Source: Albirhodobacter sp048262715
Lineage (GTDB): Bacteria; Pseudomonadota; Alphaproteobacteria; Rhodobacterales; Rhodobacteraceae
Direction: 5' to 3'
Assembly: GCA_048262715.1 (NCBI GenBank)
Contig: JBLXEV010000007.1
Span: 186,001-250,000, forward strand
DNA: 64,000 nucleotides
In this document: in pieces, positions 61,100 through 64,000 of the stretch
How the letters are laid out: each line of letters begins with the position of its first letter
How positions within the stretch are numbered: position 1 is the first letter of the stretch
Made by a program: the position numbers and the translations under genes
The notes under the pieces: model-generated
Database searches by the model: none
What the model was told of the DNA's origin: nothing
Seen by the model: only the letters and a program-made list of their open reading frames with translations

Positions 61100-61888
61100 T
61101 CAGAGGTTTTCGGACTGTGGCATCCCCAGAACGTGATAGCCGCAATCGACTTTGACGATCTCGCCTGTGGTGCAATTGCCGTAATCCGAGCAGAGCCATG
61201 CCGCCGTGCCGCCGACCGCTTCCAGTGTTGCGTTTTGACGCATCGGGGAATTGGCTTCGGTGTGGCGGAAGGTCTTGCGCGCGCCGCCAATGGCTGCGCC
61301 AGCCAGCGTTTTCATCGGGCCGGGGGAGACCGCATTGACGCGGATGCCCTGCGGGCCGAGATCATTCGCGAGGTAGCGCACCGAGCTTTCCAGCGCCGCT
61401 TTGGCGACGCCCATCACGTTGTAGAACGGCGTCACGCGGTTGGAGCCGCCGTAGCTCAGCGTGATGATCGAACCGCCCTCGGGCATCAGATCTGCGGCGC
61501 GGTTGGCCACGTCGATGAAGGAGTAGCAGGAGATATCCATCGCGACTTTGAAATTCTCGCGCGAGGTGTCCTTAAACCGGCCCGCCAGCTCGTTCTTGTC
61601 AGCGAAGGCGATCGCGTGGATGACGAAATCAATCGTCCCCCAGCGATCTTTCAGCGCGGCAAAAGCGGCATCCATCGAGGCATCATTGGTGACATCGACA
61701 TCCACGAGGAAATCGGAGCCGACGGAGGCCGCGAGCGGCTCCACGCGCTTGCCGAACGCCTCGCCTTGATAGGAAAACGCCAGTTCCGCGCCCTCAGCCG
61801 CCAGCGCGGAGGCGATGCCCCACGCGATGGAGCGCTCATTCGCGACCCCCATCACAAGGCCCCGCTTGCCCTTCATAAGATCAGCCAT
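61100..61888 (-). CDS. fabI: enoyl-ACP reductase
   Basis: A 262-residue SDR-type enzyme for the last reduction of fatty-acid elongation. The N-terminal nucleotide-binding segment is GKRGLVMGVANERSIAWGIA; the catalytic Tyr and Lys are six residues apart in FYNVMGVAKAALESS. The end ADCGYHVLGMP is also family-like. FabI enzymes are the target of triclosan and isoniazid-like inhibitors. It is the third gene of fabA-fabB-fabI, 8 nt after fabB. Confidence 0.95.
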   Translation of the reverse strand: MADLMKGKRGLVMGVANERSIAWGIASALAAEGAELAFSYQGEAFGKRVEPLAASVGSDFLVDVDVTNDASMDAAFAALKDRWGTIDFVIHAIAFADKNELAGRFKDTSRENFKVAMDISCYSFIDVANRAADLMPEGGSIITLSYGGSNRVTPFYNVMGVAKAALESSVRYLANDLGPQGIRVNAVSPGPMKTLAGAAIGGARKTFRHTEANSPMRQNATLEAVGGTAAWLCSDYGNCTTGEIVKVDCGYHVLGMPQSENL

Positions 61889-61896
61889 CTGTCTGA

Positions 61897-63126
61897 TTAC
61901 CCGTGATATTTGCTCATCAGGAGCGAGGCATTGGTGCCGCCGAACCCGAAGGAGTTGGAAAGGATGCTGTCGAAATCGACATTGTCGACGCGGGTCGTCG
62001 CGATCTCTTCCGGGCGGATCGCCGGATCGAGATCAAACACGTTTTTCGAGGCGGTGATGAAGCCCGATTGCATCATCAGCAAGCAATAGACCGCCTCGTG
62101 AACGCCCGTCGCGCCAAGCGAGTGACCGGTGAGCGATTTGGTCGACGAGATCGGCGGGACATTGCCCTCGCCGAAGATCCGGCGCACCGCTTCCACTTCC
62201 GTCACATCGCCTGCGGGGGTCGAGGTGCCGTGGGCGTTGATGTAGGAGACCTTGCGGCCCTCTTCCAGCGTCGAGATCGCGAGTTTCATCGAGCGCTCGC
62301 CGCCCTCGCCGGAAGGGGCAACCATGTCGTAGCCGTCCGAGGTCGCGCCGTAGCCGGTGAGTTCCGCGTAGATTTTCGCGCCGCGCGCGAGCGCGTGGCT
62401 GAGCTCTTCGAGGACGAGAACGCCGCCGCCGCCTGCGATGACGAAACCGTCGCGGTTCGCATCAAACGCGCGCGAGGCGAGTTCAGGCGTGTCGTTGAAT
62501 TTCGACGACATCGCGCCCATCGCATCGAACAGGCACGAGAGCGTCCAGTCCAGCTCCTCGCCGCCGCCCGCGAAGACGATATCTTGCTTGCCCATCTGGA
62601 TCAGTTCTGCCGCGTTGCCGATGCAATGCGCCGAGGTCGAGCAGGCGGAGGTGATCGAATAGTTCACGCCGCGGATTTTGAACGGGGTGGCCAAGCAGGC
62701 GGAGTTGGTCGAGGACATGCCACGGGTGACCATGAAAGGCCCCATACGCTTGGGCGCGCCCTTCTCGATCACGATCTTATGCGCGTCAAACAGGTTCGAG
62801 GTGGAGGGGCCACCCGAGCCCATGATGATACCGGTGCGATCATTCGAGATATCTTTGTCTTCCAAACCGGAATCGGCAATTGCCTGCTCCATAGCGAGGA
62901 AGTTATAGGCCGCACCCTTGCCCATGAAGCGCATGTTGCGCTTGTCGATATGGTCTTCCACCACGATCTGCGGCATCCCGTGGATCTGGCTGCGGAAGCC
63001 GTGCTCGGCATAGGTGGGGGCGGCGACGATGCCCGATTTGCCCGCTTTGAGCGAGGCGGTGACTTCCTCGGCATTGTTGCCGATGGGCGAGATGATCCCG
63101 AGACCGGTGATGACGACGCGGCGCAT
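61897..63126 (-). CDS. fabB: 3-oxoacyl-ACP synthase I
   Basis: A 409-residue condensing enzyme. The active-site Cys lies in SITSACSTSAHCIGNAAELI, the two catalytic His in INAHGTSTPAGDVTEV and TKSLTGHSLGATGVHEA, and the C-terminal glycine block is SFGFGGTNASLLM. Linked to fabA, it should be the KAS I that elongates cis-3-decenoyl-ACP for unsaturated fatty acids. Gene order is fabA-fabB-fabI with gaps of 70 and 8 nt. Confidence 0.96.
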   Translation of the reverse strand: MRRVVITGLGIISPIGNNAEEVTASLKAGKSGIVAAPTYAEHGFRSQIHGMPQIVVEDHIDKRNMRFMGKGAAYNFLAMEQAIADSGLEDKDISNDRTGIIMGSGGPSTSNLFDAHKIVIEKGAPKRMGPFMVTRGMSSTNSACLATPFKIRGVNYSITSACSTSAHCIGNAAELIQMGKQDIVFAGGGEELDWTLSCLFDAMGAMSSKFNDTPELASRAFDANRDGFVIAGGGGVLVLEELSHALARGAKIYAELTGYGATSDGYDMVAPSGEGGERSMKLAISTLEEGRKVSYINAHGTSTPAGDVTEVEAVRRIFGEGNVPPISSTKSLTGHSLGATGVHEAVYCLLMMQSGFITASKNVFDLDPAIRPEEIATTRVDNVDFDSILSNSFGFGGTNASLLMSKYHG

Positions 63127-63196
63127 GGGCGGCTCCTTTATGCTTGGGCCCCGCGTCCTGCGGGGGCCGTAAATTGGGGGGCGGTAAATGCGCCGA

Positions 63197-63706
63197 TCAG
63201 CTCTCCGAGAGGGCCACTTTCATATCTTTGACGATGTAAATCACTTCGCCATCTGCCTCAACAATCCCGTCTGCGACGCCCATGGTCAGGCGGCGTGTTT
63301 GGATCGCTTTGGTGAAATCAATCTTGTAGGTCAACATCTTACGGTCTGGGCGCACCATGCCGGTGAGTTTGACTTCGCCGACGCCGAGCGCGTAGCCGCG
63401 CCCTTGCCAGCCGCGCCAGCCGAGGTTGAAACCGGTGAGCTGCCAAAGGCCATCAAGGCCAAGGCACCCGGGCATGATCGGGTTGCCGGGGAAGTGGCAA
63501 TCGAAGAACCACAGATCCGGCGTGATATCGAATTCCGCCACCACATGGCCTTTGCCATGCGCGCCGCCATCGCCGGAGATCTCGGTGATACGGTCCATCA
63601 TCAGCATCGGCGGCGCAGGGAGCTGCGCATTGCCAGGGCCAAACAGCTCGCCGCGGGCGCATTTCAAAAGATCTTCCCGCTCGAAGCGTGTCGGATATCC
63701 GGACAT
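63197..63706 (-). CDS. fabA: 3-hydroxydecanoyl-ACP dehydratase/isomerase
   Basis: A 169-residue hotdog-fold enzyme that makes and isomerises trans-2-decenoyl-ACP, the branch point to unsaturated fatty acids. The active-site His lies in FFDCHFPGNPIMPGCLGLDG, which also contains the conserved Asp. MLMMDRITEISGDGGAHGKG is the other diagnostic block. First gene of the fab operon; divergent from irr across 144 nt, an arrangement I recall as common in Rhodobacterales. Confidence 0.96.
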   Translation of the reverse strand: MSGYPTRFEREDLLKCARGELFGPGNAQLPAPPMLMMDRITEISGDGGAHGKGHVVAEFDITPDLWFFDCHFPGNPIMPGCLGLDGLWQLTGFNLGWRGWQGRGYALGVGEVKLTGMVRPDRKMLTYKIDFTKAIQTRRLTMGVADGIVEADGEVIYIVKDMKVALSES

Positions 63707-63798
63707 TGATGTCTCCTCAATTCTCTTTGTTATCCTCTATCACTCGCCTGTGAGCAGTGGCAAGTGCCGCGGCTATGAGCGGTTGCGCGCGGGGCGGA

Positions 63799-63828
63799 TT
63801 GAATTCTCTGTGGATGCTTTGCTATACT
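63799..63828 (+). promoter_or_regulatory. sigma70-like promoter for irr
   Basis: TTGAAT (63799-63804) and TATACT (63823-63828) are separated by 18 nt, and the -10 ends 22 nt before the ATG of the Fur-family gene. This is the best-formed housekeeping promoter seen in the window. Confidence 0.6.
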
Positions 63829-63850
63829 GCGCCAGAGCTAGGAGACATTG

Positions 63851-64000
63851 ATGCCAAGCCAGTCAGGCAACACGAGAGATATCGTCGAGGCGCGGGTGCG
63901 CACTTGGCTCGGGGCGGGGGGGCTGCGGCCCACGCGCCAGAGGCTCTCGCTGGCGCGCTTGCTGGTGGGGGACGGGCTGGATCGGCATGTCACCGCCGAG
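63851..64000 (+). CDS. irr: Fur-family iron response regulator Irr (3' truncated by window)
   Basis: Only the first 50 residues are in the window. GLRPTRQRLSLARLLVGDGL followed by DRHVTAE is the winged-helix start of the Irr branch of the Fur family, which in alphaproteobacteria senses haem and represses or activates iron-use genes. AGGAGA lies just upstream of the ATG at 63851. Position beside fabA matches what I recall from other Rhodobacterales. The regulatory domain lies beyond the right edge, so features such as the haem regulatory motif cannot be checked. Confidence 0.85.
   Translation, partial: MPSQSGNTRDIVEARVRTWLGAGGLRPTRQRLSLARLLVGDGLDRHVTAE

Overview
The window is GC-rich chromosomal DNA of an alphaproteobacterium, most probably a member of the Rhodobacterales (Rhodobacter, Paracoccus or Thioclava relatives). 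This rests on a PccR-type short-chain acyl-CoA regulator linked to pccB, pccA and mcm, an irr gene divergent from fabA-fabB-fabI, a permease-hdaA-ppk-ppx string, a LdtR-like MarR regulator, and abundant TTCG-loop hairpins and GGGATATTTA palindromes between genes. I count 57 protein genes, of which the first and last are cut by the window edges. I saw no rRNA, tRNA, CRISPR array, transposase, integrase or phage gene.

Layout. 1-3.6 kb: end of an unknown gene, yebC, divergent argP/lysE (amino-acid export) and an EamA transporter. 3.7-12.3 kb: an osmoprotection block. choX-choW-choV (choline ABC importer) diverges from betI-betC-betB-betA, which turns choline-O-sulfate and choline into glycine betaine. 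The shared promoter region carries a BetI-box-like palindrome and a second inverted repeat. 12.4-13.5 kb: a secreted nuclease and a small YdcH-like gene with a perfect FNR box. 13.5-29.4 kb: a propionyl-CoA/methylmalonyl-CoA region. It holds pccR, a TeaA-like TRAP transporter, pccB, three small genes including a methyltransferase, a lipoprotein, pccA, a membrane glycosyltransferase-like gene, a sulfotransferase-like gene and methylmalonyl-CoA mutase. TTTGCAAA half-sites stand in front of both pccR and pccB.

29.7-43.6 kb: TerB/J-domain and nuclease genes; on the minus strand a permease, hdaA, polyphosphate kinase and exopolyphosphatase; a membrane pentapeptide-repeat protein; a NYN ribonuclease; proS; and a di-haem cytochrome c peroxidase. 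43.9-53.5 kb: lolC/E-lolD, an AT-rich orphan membrane gene, parE, a MATE exporter, a glutathione transferase, an aspartate aminotransferase, and an HTH gene coupled to sdhE. 53.6-64 kb: small stress and regulatory genes, a lipoprotein plus SLAM-type outer-membrane translocon pair, thyA-folA, a hydrolase, fabI-fabB-fabA and the start of irr.

Most genes are core metabolism. The observations most worth following are: two composite repeats with five stem-loops each, showing a compensatory base-pair change and GNRA loops in both; the SLAM/lipoprotein pair; the PccR operator layout; the AT-rich orphan behind parE; and unexplained genes embedded in the propionate cluster. I found no clearly new multi-gene system. 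Assignments rest on reading motifs and on remembered families; no database was searched.
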